24,142 nt of DNA from UBA3222 sp002363035. GTDB taxonomy: Bacteria > Verrucomicrobiota > Verrucomicrobiia > Opitutales > UBA9783. The notes under the pieces were generated by a model that did no database searches, was not told the origin of the DNA, and worked only from the letters and a program-made list of their open reading frames with translations. Positions 16,397 through 24,085 of the stretch are shown here, piece after piece (the stretch's first letter is position 1; each line of letters begins with the position of its first letter). Where the stretch lies: positions 1 to 24,142 of the forward strand of contig CAMPCR010000008.1 of assembly GCA_946646575.1 (NCBI GenBank), read 5' to 3'. A program made the position numbers and the translations under genes.

Positions 16397-17485
16397 ATGT
16401 ATCGCCGTACTCCGCCGCGTGCTTCCCGTCGCGTTTCACTGTTGTTCCTGTTCCTTTTTTTCGAAAACATCGCGGTATTCGCCGTTGACTGTCCCAGATG
16501 CAAACAATCGTATCCCGATTTTACACGATTGGCGGTTCATTGTGCCTTGGAACACGGCACTTGGCTGTGTCCGAAATGTCCGAAAACTTTTCGCGTCGAG
16601 AATAAAAAAGCGTATTGGTTGCACCGAAAGAAAGAACATGAAGAAATCGTCTGCTTTGCCTGTAATCTGCGTGCTTTCAGCGACGAAAACGAGTGGGAAT
16701 ATCACTGCAAAAAACACGAAGAAAAGGTTCTCTTTCTTCTGAACGACTTTCCGTGTTGTCCTCAAATGCCGTCCGATGCGGGAGCTTATTGGGTTCAAAA
16801 GCTTCATGCGGCGCATCGGCACGGTTCCTGGATTAACTTTCTTCTCAAAGTACGCCCGCTTCACAAATGTTGCGAACCGTTCCGCAATGCTGTTTTTGAA
16901 ACCGTTTTCTCGGATTGGGACGAAGGCAAATTTATGTCAAATGTAGAGAGTTTTTCAAAACATGTATATGATGCGCACGGGTTATGTTTTTTTTGCGAAA
17001 GAAAACTCGACAATACCGATATGTTCAAACGTCAGGCGGTCTACACGTATTTTTTTCTGAACCCGAGAGGAAATATGTTTTCGTTAAAAAAGGAAAATTT
17101 TACATGCTATTGCGGTAAAAACGTACAGCACAATGCCGAAAGTCGTCTGTTTGCTCTGAAGATTGACCGCCTGCCTTTCGGGACCGGCTTAGATACGGTC
17201 ACGCATCCGTTTTATTGCATTATTGACGAGAATGAAAACGAGAAAAAAGACCATTCGGAGAGAGGAAAGGCGAGGAATGCGGTTTCGTCGAAATCCGACG
17301 CAAGTATTCGTAAAAACTCGGAGGAACCGAAGGAAAATTCTCACACAGCACCGCCGTCACCGCCGCTTTCGATAAAATCCGTCGACACGACGCTTACGAG
17401 CGTAGACGACAAAAAATATAAAAAACTTCCCGCATTCGATACCGACGATGTGTCATTGACGGATAACGAAATAAACGTGAAATAA
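16397..17485 (+). CDS. Exported multi-C2H2 zinc-finger-like protein, paralogue 1
   Basis: Not a family I recognise in bacteria. From the ATG at 16397 it has 362 residues. Residues 1-29 form a Sec signal peptide (RRVSLLFLFLFFENIAVFA, then VDC). The mature part begins with three C2H2-type fingers: Cys32/Cys35/His48/His53, Cys58/Cys61/His76/His81 and Cys86/Cys89/His103/His107. A middle part has HKCCEPF and later HGLCFFCERKL, then CYCG, followed by SRLFALKIDRLPFGTGLD and HPFY. The last ~80 residues are Ser/Lys/Asp-rich and probably disordered. The order CC-PF...H....H..C.FCE.KL...SRLF...G.GLD....PFY is shared with the next gene, so the two are paralogues. The open frame extends back to a TTG at 16334, but no ribosome site decides the start. 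It could act in a host cell or in the envelope; no function can be assigned. Confidence 0.75.
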   Translation: MYRRTPPRASRRVSLLFLFLFFENIAVFAVDCPRCKQSYPDFTRLAVHCALEHGTWLCPKCPKTFRVENKKAYWLHRKKEHEEIVCFACNLRAFSDENEWEYHCKKHEEKVLFLLNDFPCCPQMPSDAGAYWVQKLHAAHRHGSWINFLLKVRPLHKCCEPFRNAVFETVFSDWDEGKFMSNVESFSKHVYDAHGLCFFCERKLDNTDMFKRQAVYTYFFLNPRGNMFSLKKENFTCYCGKNVQHNAESRLFALKIDRLPFGTGLDTVTHPFYCIIDENENEKKDHSERGKARNAVSSKSDASIRKNSEEPKENSHTAPPSPPLSIKSVDTTLTSVDDKKYKKLPAFDTDDVSLTDNEINVK

Positions 17486-17496
17486 TTCAAAAATTT

Positions 17497-18831
17497 ATGA
17501 AAAAATTCATCTTACTCATCGGAACGGCTTGTCTGCCACTTTCGGTTTCCTACGGAGTTCTGACATGTGGCATATGTAAGAAATTTTCCTGCCACAAAAG
17601 GCAACATATGGTCATTCATCTTGCCGGTGTACACCATCTTTACAAATGCCCTCATTGTGGAAAATGTATTGAAGGAAACGAGCGTATTGAAGGAGACGTC
17701 GCATTCAGGAAACATGTGACAAATACGCATAAAAGGCGTGCGTGTCTGTTCTGCATGACGCTTACCTTTGAAAATGAGGAGGCGTATCGATCACACAAAG
17801 ATGCTGTGCATCTTCCTCCGATGGAATATAAGTGGAAATGTGATGCTTGTAAAAAAAGACTTCCGACGCTCGAGCGGTTCGTTCTTCATGTATTCGACGA
17901 ACGCAAACTGTACGTTTGCCCGAACTGCATGCAAAAAAACCCCGATGAAGCAAACGGCAAGAAGTCGGAATTCCACATGATTGGCTACAAAACAGAAAAC
18001 AAGTATCTTGCGCATATGCTTATCGAACACAAGAAACATGCCTGTTCGCGGTGCAACATGCAGGTCTTTAAAGACCAAAACGAGCTGTTCGAACATGGGA
18101 AGGACTGGCATATGGATGAAAGTAAAGGAATGGGAGCACCGTGTAAGCTCTGCAACCATAAGTTTTCCTGTAAAGCCGATCAAGAATTTCATGAATTGCA
18201 ACATGCGCATTTTTTGTATTTTTTGACACACACAATCTGCGAATACGAATGTTGCGTTCCGTTCTGCAAAGCGGTTACCGATGTGTATTCAGAAAAAAAA
18301 GAGGATTCGGCAATTCAAACCGTGCGGGCATTTGCGAACCATATCTTACAAGGACATAGGCGCTGTTTGTTCTGTGAAAACAAACTAACGGAAACATCCA
18401 AGACGGCGCTGGAAAAAAATTTGGCATCCATGGAATATGAGCAAATTGGACGAGACCGGCGAGTATGCATTCAACTAAACGAAAACACGCTTTCCGAAGA
18501 CGCAATTTCCGTTACCTGCTGTAGGATGTGCGGTTTACGGTTGTGCCCGAACCGTAAAAGCCGACTGTTTTTCTCAAGCATTGCAAAGTTCAAGCTCGGA
18601 GAGGGGTTGGACGTGCAGGATTATCCGTTCTATCACCTGGAATACGATGAACTCAAAGTGTGGAAGAACACGATGATGCCCGTCATCAAAGAAGTTCCGG
18701 CGAACGAAGAAGAATCGTGTTTTATTCCGAAGAAAGAGGAAAAAGATGACATGATTTTAGGCGAGGAAGACGAAGAGGAGGAAGAAGAAAAAGAGGAAGA
18801 GGATAAAAAAGAGAAAAAGACAGAAGCCTAA
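17497..18831 (+). CDS. Exported multi-C2H2 zinc-finger-like protein, paralogue 2, with acidic tail
   Basis: A 444-residue protein, 11 bases after paralogue 1. Residues 1-20 form a clean signal peptide (MKKFILLIGTACLPLSVSYG). About seven CxxC units follow: CGIC, CPHC, CLFC, CDAC, CPNC, CSRC and CKLC. Most are completed by H-x(3-4)-H (for example CLFC...SHKDAVH, CSRC...EHGKDWH, CKLC...FHELQH), spaced like classical C2H2 fingers. The second half repeats the paralogue 1 pattern (YECCVPF, CLFCENKL, SRLFFSSIAKFKLGEGLD, YPFYHLEYDE). The last ~35 residues are an almost pure Glu/Asp/Lys run. C2H2 fingers are typical of eukaryotic nucleic-acid-binding proteins, while bacterial Ros/MucR proteins carry only one and lack signal peptides. 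The role is unknown; a host-directed effector or a metal-binding envelope protein are both possible. Confidence 0.8.
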   Translation: MKKFILLIGTACLPLSVSYGVLTCGICKKFSCHKRQHMVIHLAGVHHLYKCPHCGKCIEGNERIEGDVAFRKHVTNTHKRRACLFCMTLTFENEEAYRSHKDAVHLPPMEYKWKCDACKKRLPTLERFVLHVFDERKLYVCPNCMQKNPDEANGKKSEFHMIGYKTENKYLAHMLIEHKKHACSRCNMQVFKDQNELFEHGKDWHMDESKGMGAPCKLCNHKFSCKADQEFHELQHAHFLYFLTHTICEYECCVPFCKAVTDVYSEKKEDSAIQTVRAFANHILQGHRRCLFCENKLTETSKTALEKNLASMEYEQIGRDRRVCIQLNENTLSEDAISVTCCRMCGLRLCPNRKSRLFFSSIAKFKLGEGLDVQDYPFYHLEYDELKVWKNTMMPVIKEVPANEEESCFIPKKEEKDDMILGEEDEEEEEEKEEEDKKEKKTEA

Positions 18832-19050
18832 CCGAAGAAAAAGAAGTGAATTCGGGCGGGATTTTGTTCACAACTTTAATAAATTTTCCGAATACCGTTC
18901 GAAAGCATGAGCGGGCATCCGAGTGCGGCGTGGTACCAACCGATGCCTTCATGATACTTTTTGTTTGAAAAGTAGATAAACGTTACTTTTATTCCGACGT
19001 TTTTATTGAAACCCAGGTATCTGATATCGTCGCAAGGTAACGTTCACCGA

Positions 19051-19947
19051 TCAAACCTCTACCTTCAACGCCTCGACCGCCTTCTCCATCACCGCAACAC
19101 TTCCCTCGCTCAACGGGCATAACGGCAGACGGACTTCGGCACTTTTGATGAAACCACCGCGTTGAAGCAGGTACTTGATCGGCACGGGATTGGTTTCAAT
19201 CGTCAAAGCACGGAACAACGCATAGTAACGTCGGTGAAGATCCGCCGCCGCTTCGAAATTATTTTCGGAAACCAATCGATACAGTTGTACGATTTCATTC
19301 GGAATTAGGTTTGCGGCAACGCTGACCAGTCCTTTGGCACCGAGCGAGAAAAACGGCAACATCATGACATCTTCGCCCGTTAAAACACGGAAATCCGCAT
19401 CGTTCTCCTTTACCAGTTGCGCGACACGATTGCACGAACTGCCGTTTTCCTGAATGGCGACGATGTTTTTGTGATTTTCCCGCAACCGCCGAACGGTTTC
19501 GGGCGCAATTTCCACGCCGCAACGAAAGGGTGATGAGTACAAACAAATCGGTTTATCGGTTGCGTTCGCCAGGGCTTCGAAGTGTAAATACAAACCGTTT
19601 TGCGTCGGTTGATTGTAAAACGGCGTTACGGCAAGGAAGCCGTCCGCACCGAGTGTTTCATAAGCGATTATTTGCTCCAATGCCCGCCGCGTATCGTTGG
19701 CATCGACGGTCATCAGCAGTTGCAACCGCCCGCCGACCGTTTCAACGACGAATAACAGTAACTCTTTGCGTTCTTCATCGCTCAATGTCGGATTTTCGCC
19801 CGTGATTTCCGCCAACACCAAACCGTGAACGCCGGAAGCGCATTGGCGTTCGATCAAATTTTTCAGCGATGCGAAATCGATTTTCCCATCAACAAAAGGC
19901 GTAACGAGAGCGGTATAGATACCTTGAAACGAAGCAAAGGGAACCAT
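19051..19947 (-). CDS. dapA: DapA-family protein (dihydrodipicolinate synthase-like) lacking the catalytic lysine
   Basis: A 298-residue TIM-barrel protein of the DapA/NanA class I aldolase family, at the usual length. Overall similarity to DapA is clear: GIYTALVTPF, ITGENPTLSDEER, VTPFYNQPTQNGLY, then ETNPVPIKYLLQ. DapA condenses pyruvate and aspartate semialdehyde in lysine/diaminopimelate synthesis through a Schiff base on a lysine in the motif GIKE. Here that position reads AIQE: residue 166 is Gln, codon CAG at 19452-19450. The GTTGE motif is EITGE, so the first catalytic Thr is Ile48. Tyr111, Tyr137 and Arg142 of the active site are kept. The protein may be inactive, very weak, or repurposed. 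It is last in the pgsA / chaperone / dapA run, 31 bases after the chaperone gene. Confidence 0.85.
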   Translation of the reverse strand: MVPFASFQGIYTALVTPFVDGKIDFASLKNLIERQCASGVHGLVLAEITGENPTLSDEERKELLLFVVETVGGRLQLLMTVDANDTRRALEQIIAYETLGADGFLAVTPFYNQPTQNGLYLHFEALANATDKPICLYSSPFRCGVEIAPETVRRLRENHKNIVAIQENGSSCNRVAQLVKENDADFRVLTGEDVMMLPFFSLGAKGLVSVAANLIPNEIVQLYRLVSENNFEAAADLHRRYYALFRALTIETNPVPIKYLLQRGGFIKSAEVRLPLCPLSEGSVAVMEKAVEALKVEV

Positions 19948-19978
19948 ACCTTATATATCGGTCGGATTTCGAATTTTT

Positions 19979-20416
19979 TTACACCAAAATGCCAGCCGGT
20001 TTTTCGTTTGTTTCGGAAGATTTCAGGGTTTCGATATGATCGATCCAGTACTCAAAGGTATTTACAAAGTGCTCCAGCGAACGATTAAACAATGCATAAT
20101 CGCACGACGCCACCGGCAGACTTTGCACCAACTGCGTTTTTTCGCTGCCGAGTTGTAGTCCGAAAGCCGCGCCGTCGGTATCCTTCCAACCGAGATTATG
20201 CTCCAAAAGTGCATCGCAAAAGGTTTGTTGCGGAACGGTTTTGCTGTCCAAAGCACCTTGAAAATGAAACGTTTGCGCTGACGGTTCGTAGCCGATTTCG
20301 ATCAGCAATTTTTCATCGAACATCAAAAAACAACGTTGATCGGCATCCAACGCTAACCGACCGCCCAACTTTAGTTCCTCATCAAGTTGCTTCAACCACT
20401 CCTCAAAGACCGACAT
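19979..20416 (-). CDS. CesT-family type III secretion chaperone-like protein
   Basis: A 145-residue acidic protein with the class I chaperone pattern: an N-terminal helix (MSVFEEWLKQLDEELKLGG), strands LALDADQRCFLMFDEKLLIE and IGYEPSAQTFHFQGAL, the short helix CDALLEHNLG, strands AAFGLQLGSEKTQLVQSLPV, and a long last helix (FVNTFEYWIDHIETL). This matches CesT/SycE proteins better than the chaperone at 6997 does. These dimers bind the N-terminal region of effectors in the bacterial cytosol and deliver them to the type III ATPase. Its neighbours are pgsA (37 bases upstream) and dapA (31 bases downstream), neither an obvious client, so it is probably a chaperone for effectors encoded elsewhere, as with Slc1 in Chlamydia. 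Confidence 0.75.
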   Translation of the reverse strand: MSVFEEWLKQLDEELKLGGRLALDADQRCFLMFDEKLLIEIGYEPSAQTFHFQGALDSKTVPQQTFCDALLEHNLGWKDTDGAAFGLQLGSEKTQLVQSLPVASCDYALFNRSLEHFVNTFEYWIDHIETLKSSETNEKPAGILV

Positions 20417-20453
20417 GCCTCATTTTAACACGCCGACAAAACGGAAGCAACGC

Positions 20454-21023
20454 CTACGACAACGAACGATGATACCGTTTCCAATAATGCCAACCGGAAT
20501 GAACCGTTAAAAAGGTCGCCGTCACAAATAAAACATTATTGATGACCGTCAGGAGATAAAGGCCCTCTTTCGGGAACCACGCGGCGGCATCAATGCGCAA
20601 CATTTCGATGAGAAAAAACGCACCCGTAAAAACAATTTGCAGGATGGTTTTCAATTTTCCGGATTTCTCTGCCGCAAGGACGGTGCCGTTCTTCGCGATC
20701 ATCACGCGCAAACCGGTGATAAAAAACTCGCGACACACAATGAGCAACATGCAGAAAATGCCCCATGTCGGAACCAGCCCTTTCCCCGCCAGCAACAGAA
20801 ACATGCCGATGATAAAAATTTTATCAATCAGCGCATCCGCCAGCTTCCCGAAGTCGGAAATTTGATGATATTTGCGTGCCGCCCAACCATCCAGCCAATC
20901 GGTGACGCCCGTCAAAACGTACAAAATAAATGCCAGCGTTTTCGAGCCCGCAAAAGAGGCGTAAAAGAAAAAACCGATTGCGAAAATCAGCGGGACACGC
21001 GCCAGCGTGATCGCATTCGGCAC
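20454..21023 (-). CDS. pgsA: CDP-diacylglycerol--glycerol-3-phosphate 3-phosphatidyltransferase
   Basis: About 189 residues, typical of PgsA. It has the CDP-alcohol transferase signature DGX2ARX8GX3DX3D (DGWAARKYHQISDFGK then LADALID), the N-terminal PNAITLARVPLIFAIG, the family motif REFFITGLRVMIAKNG, and four to five membrane segments. It makes phosphatidylglycerol phosphate in the inner membrane. The open frame extends to 21242, but the extra ~70 residues lie in repeat-bearing sequence and resemble nothing. I choose the GTG at 21023 because AAAGG stands 7 bases before it; the GTG at 21029 (giving MNVPNAITLAR) fits the family start equally well but has no spaced ribosome site. It heads the pgsA / chaperone / dapA run. 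Confidence 0.9.
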   Translation of the reverse strand: MPNAITLARVPLIFAIGFFFYASFAGSKTLAFILYVLTGVTDWLDGWAARKYHQISDFGKLADALIDKIFIIGMFLLLAGKGLVPTWGIFCMLLIVCREFFITGLRVMIAKNGTVLAAEKSGKLKTILQIVFTGAFFLIEMLRIDAAAWFPKEGLYLLTVINNVLFVTATFLTVHSGWHYWKRYHRSLS

Positions 21024-21240
21024 ATTCACGCCTTTATTGTTTATTTCCGATGCCTGTTCGGCAAGCCTGTTTTTTGGGAAGCACCGCCTGCGAACGGATA
21101 AAAATGGTAAAGTGAGCCGAAAAACATTCCACCATACCTTCGGGCACTCTGTAAAAAATACGATTTCGTCGAAAGAGCAGGGGTTGAAAGAGCAACGGAA
21201 CAAAATGTTCTCAGGTATTTGTGTTGCTTCCGTCGTCTGC

Positions 21241-21459
21241 ATTGACCTGAAAAATTACCAAAAGGTCTCGAAGTCAAAAGTTCGACGTTCGTTTTATAGA
21301 CGAAGCACATCACGCTGTGTTTTTCATATGGATATTAAAATCCTGCACCGTGATTTCGCGCTTGTCTGCCGTATGTCCTTCTGTCGTTCATAAGAACGAT
21401 CGTATTTCGGGTACCGAACGCACGATTTTCGTATATTCATCAACGCTCGTTGTCGCCAT
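21241..21459. repeat. Degenerate tandem repeat, copy 1
   Basis: First copy of a direct repeat of about 225 bp in the pgsA-tatD gap. The best kept core is 24 identical bases at 21344-21367 and 21572-21595 (offset 228), flanked by AGCACAT upstream and TACCGAACGC downstream (21412-21421 against 21638-21647). Other parts agree patchily with small insertions and deletions. On the minus strand the two copies translate to related but interrupted peptides (both contain KREITVQ). The rest of the pgsA-tatD gap holds no other feature I can support. Confidence 0.7.
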
Positions 21460-21691
21460 TTCATCAAAAAAATCACCGAAAAACCTTTGACCGTTCGCCG
21501 TAACCGAAAATTGCCGTTTTTTAAAATGACGGAGCACATTGCATCGCTTTTTTATCTCGACGTTGACACCTTGCACCGTGATTTCGCGCTTGTCTCTTGC
21601 ATCGCTTTTAATCATCCTGAAAAAGTTGCAAATCGGATACCGAACGCGCGCTTTTTATGCTCATCGATGCTCACTGCCATTTGGATCACCT
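21460..21691. repeat. Degenerate tandem repeat, copy 2, running into tatD
   Basis: Second copy of the ~225-bp unit. Its right end includes the tatD start codon and first ~11 codons (TATGCTCATCGATGCTCACT), which align with a decayed counterpart in copy 1 near 21431-21470 that has lost the ATG. The minus strand has a 75-codon open frame across this copy (21615-21388) containing KREITVQGVNVEIKK and FSVTANGQRFF. It may be the least damaged remnant of a repeated gene. Confidence 0.65.
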
Positions 21692-22427
21692 GGGGACAGC
21701 CGGTGCGGGTGAGTTTTTGTCGCATCTGAGCGAAAACAACCTTGAGGGCGTTATTGTCTGCGGGCTGGATGCGCACGATTGGGAATTTTACGCCGATTTG
21801 ACGAAACAATTTCCGGCACTGAAATTTTGTTGCGGACTGTACCCGCTGGAAATTTCGGAACATTGGGAGCGGGATTTGGAACAGATGCGAGCCTTCCTGC
21901 CGCAGGCGGTTGGCGTCGGTGAAATCGGGCTGGATTTTCACGGCATTTTCGACACCGCACACATTGCGCAAATGAAATTGCAAATGAAGGTCTTCGAGCG
22001 GCAACTGCGCCTGGCGCAACTTTACGAATTGCCGGTCGTCATTCACTGCCGCGATGCCTTTTTTGCAATTAGGGAAATTTTGCAATATACGCGCTTCGAT
22101 CTGAAAAAAGTGATGTTCCACTGTTTCGTGGAAAATCTCGAAGCCGCGCGGTGGGTGACTGATAATGGTGGTTTGCTGTCTTACTCGGGCGTCATAACCT
22201 TCAAACGCTTCGGACATACGCACGAAACGGCAATCGCAACGGATTTATCGCAGATCGTCGTCGAAACCGACAGCCCATACCTGACGCCGGCACCGTTTCG
22301 CGGTCAGCAAAACTTTCCGACTTATGTGCGTTACGTCGCTGAGAAATTGGCGGAATTGAAAGGAATTCCCTTCGATGCGTGCGTGCGTGCGACAACCGAA
22401 AACGCAAAACGGTTTTTCGGATTTTGA
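21657..22427 (+). CDS. tatD: TatD family metal-dependent hydrolase
   Basis: A 256-residue TIM-barrel hydrolase of the TatD/YcfH/YjjV family, at the usual length. Metal ligands are visible: the N-terminal DAHCHLDHL (HxH), GEIGLDFH (Glu), VVIHCRDA (His), FHCFVEN (His) and ETDSPYLTP (Asp), with FRGQQNFPTYV after the last, as in the family. TatD proteins are 3'-5' DNA exonucleases or DNases implicated in repair of oxidative damage. The ATG at 21657 is set by the conserved MLIDAHCHLD; no clear ribosome site precedes it, and the start lies at the end of a duplicated segment. A CGTTCG/CGAACG hairpin (22436-22459) followed by GTTTTTG is a weak possible terminator. Confidence 0.94.
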   Translation: MLIDAHCHLDHLGTAGAGEFLSHLSENNLEGVIVCGLDAHDWEFYADLTKQFPALKFCCGLYPLEISEHWERDLEQMRAFLPQAVGVGEIGLDFHGIFDTAHIAQMKLQMKVFERQLRLAQLYELPVVIHCRDAFFAIREILQYTRFDLKKVMFHCFVENLEAARWVTDNGGLLSYSGVITFKRFGHTHETAIATDLSQIVVETDSPYLTPAPFRGQQNFPTYVRYVAEKLAELKGIPFDACVRATTENAKRFFGF

Positions 22428-22635
22428 AACGTTTGCGTTCGGAAAGAATACTTCGAACGGATGTAACGTTTTTGAAAAGAAGGTATTCCAAACGTAACGT
22501 ATTTCCTTTGTATGCGTTGTAAAGCCGTCAAAAAGAAGGTTTAGAAAGTTACACCTTCCCCGCAGCGTTTGCTTTTGTCTTTTTTGCCGCAACCCGACCC
22601 GATTTGCGTCAAATTTTTTAAAAAAAATATTTGAC

Positions 22636-22649
22636 AAAAAAAAAAAAAA
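22636..22649. repeat. Homopolymer A14 tract in the presumed promoter region
   Basis: Fourteen consecutive A residues directly follow TTGAC, so that TTGACA (22631-22636) overlaps the tract. It lies 19 bases before the start codon of the exported protein at 22669. If TTGACA is a -35, the tract occupies the spacer and length changes would alter promoter spacing. A good -10 is not seen at 16-18 bases at the current length. Confidence 0.6.
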
Positions 22650-22668
22650 CAGTCATGAGAACAGTGTT

Positions 22669-23793
22669 ATGAGAAATAAAACCAAAACATTGTTCATTGG
22701 CGGAGCGTTTGCCTGCATCGGATCGTTATCGGGGCACGGAGAAACGTTTCGGGAGAAGCTGGATGCGTATTTTAAGGAACATGCGAAGGAAATCCAAGAA
22801 AGTATCCGAGAGTGGGATGTTTATAACCTGCAGGAACAGGAATATCGCATCACCGAGCAGGAGTTAAAGGATGTTGTGTTGCGTTCGTACGAGAAAACGA
22901 TCGATTGGATGAAACTGTCCATGCAACACCAAATCAGCTTTTTTGATTATTACAGAGAGCATCTTCATGAAGATAATACGGTGTCTCTGAAAAAGCGATT
23001 TAACGTCGAACAAATCCGCATACACGCGTTGGAGGAGCTGGGTGATATGCGCAAGGAGTTTACACAAAGAAGGATTGATTATCCGAAATTGGAAGAATTG
23101 TACGATGCGTGCAAATCTTATCAACCCGACCCGAATGATCCGGAAGGATTAAAAAACCATCTGGTGGAAACTGTCGAAAGGGATACCTGTGATATTATAT
23201 CTGGCGGTCGTGCCCACTATGAACGCACCCTGGAAGATAACTACGCGATTAAAAAGCTCGATTATTTTTGGGACAAACTCCTCTGCTCCAACCCCGACCC
23301 CGATTGGTCGGTTCGGCTGTATCCTTGGGCAATCTCACTTTACTTCTACTACGGATATTGTACTTACACGAAGTGGAATCCCGCTGCGTATCCTGCGAAT
23401 TGGCACGCTACTACACCTCCGTATCCGAAGTTTTGCCTTAGAAAACACGGGAATGCGATTGAAAAGATGTTTGAAGATGAAGGTCTGATACAGACGTATG
23501 GCAAGTTTATGAAATTGTTGCCAGAGTACATCAATTCAGCGTGTTGCCTGTACGGATTCTACAGGGGTGTATATTTGAAATTTGTGGCAAAGAAAAACCC
23601 AAAAACAATGGAAGAAGAAGAAAGAAGAGCCAAAGGCAATGCTCTGTTCCGATTCTTGGAGGTTGACTATATCAAAATTCAAGATTTTCTGAAAGCACAC
23701 ACCGATTTTGGAGTAATTGCGAGACAGTTAGAAAAGATGCATAGTCGTTTAGTAAAGTTGCATACAATAATAAGCGAGCCAAGTGCTCAATAA
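22669..23793 (+). CDS. Exported protein of unknown function
   Basis: A 374-residue protein I do not recognise. Residues 1-24 look like a signal peptide (MRNKTKTLFIGGAFACIGSL, then SGHG and ETF). The mature part is strongly helical and charged (KLDAYFKEHAKEIQESIREW, LKDVVLRSYEKTIDWMKL), with a central aromatic-rich segment (LYPWAISLYFYYGYCTYTKW, then NPAAYPANW and PPYPKF) and a helical C-terminus. Six Cys remain after cleavage. No metal-binding or catalytic motif stands out. An ATG at 22654 opens only a five-codon frame, so 22669 is the start. A strong terminator follows 20-50 bases after the stop, so it is a single-gene transcript. Like the zinc-finger pair it sits on the plus strand among housekeeping genes and could be a host-facing secreted protein. 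Confidence 0.8.
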   Translation: MRNKTKTLFIGGAFACIGSLSGHGETFREKLDAYFKEHAKEIQESIREWDVYNLQEQEYRITEQELKDVVLRSYEKTIDWMKLSMQHQISFFDYYREHLHEDNTVSLKKRFNVEQIRIHALEELGDMRKEFTQRRIDYPKLEELYDACKSYQPDPNDPEGLKNHLVETVERDTCDIISGGRAHYERTLEDNYAIKKLDYFWDKLLCSNPDPDWSVRLYPWAISLYFYYGYCTYTKWNPAAYPANWHATTPPYPKFCLRKHGNAIEKMFEDEGLIQTYGKFMKLLPEYINSACCLYGFYRGVYLKFVAKKNPKTMEEEERRAKGNALFRFLEVDYIKIQDFLKAHTDFGVIARQLEKMHSRLVKLHTIISEPSAQ

Positions 23794-23812
23794 TTCGGAG
23801 CACCTTTATCCG

Positions 23813-23845
23813 AAAAAACACCCGCTTATCGCGGGTGTTTTTTTT
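23813..23845. terminator. Strong, bidirectional intrinsic terminator
   Basis: The GC core ACACCCGC / GCGGGTGT encloses the loop TTATC (23826-23830), and flanking A and T runs extend the stem to about 13 bp. The T-run at 23838-23845 ends plus-strand transcription of the exported-protein gene. The A-run at 23813-23818 lets it also stop minus-strand transcription coming from tRNA-Tyr. Confidence 0.92.
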
Positions 23846-23991
23846 ATGAACAAATTCCCAAAGGACGTCTGCGCAAGACAAAACAAAAAAACATCGCGAG
23901 AACGAAAAAAACAAAAAACGCGAAGGAATGGTGGAACCCCAAAACAACCAAACCGCCCGAAAACGACGCGCCAATGGTACACCGCCCGATC

Positions 23992-24078
23992 TGGTGGTAG
24001 GAGAGGGATTCGAACCCCCGAAAGGAAAACCCTGACAGATTTACAGTCTGCGCCCTTTAGCCACTTGGATATCCTACC
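23992..24078 (-). tRNA. tRNA-Tyr (anticodon GUA)
   Basis: Read on the minus strand from 24078, a class II tRNA of 87 bases including the encoded CCA. The acceptor GGTAGGA pairs with TCCTACC, the anticodon stem CAGA/TCTG encloses the loop CTGTAAA with GTA, the variable arm is long as expected for bacterial tRNA-Tyr, and the T arm contains GTTCGAATC. The discriminator is A (23995) and CCA is at 23994-23992. It reads UAC and UAU. Confidence 0.96.
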
Positions 24079-24085
24079 AAAGGAA

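Noticed and set aside
21612..22223. 203-codon minus-strand frame
   Set aside because: Antisense to tatD, whose metal-binding motifs are all present on the plus strand.
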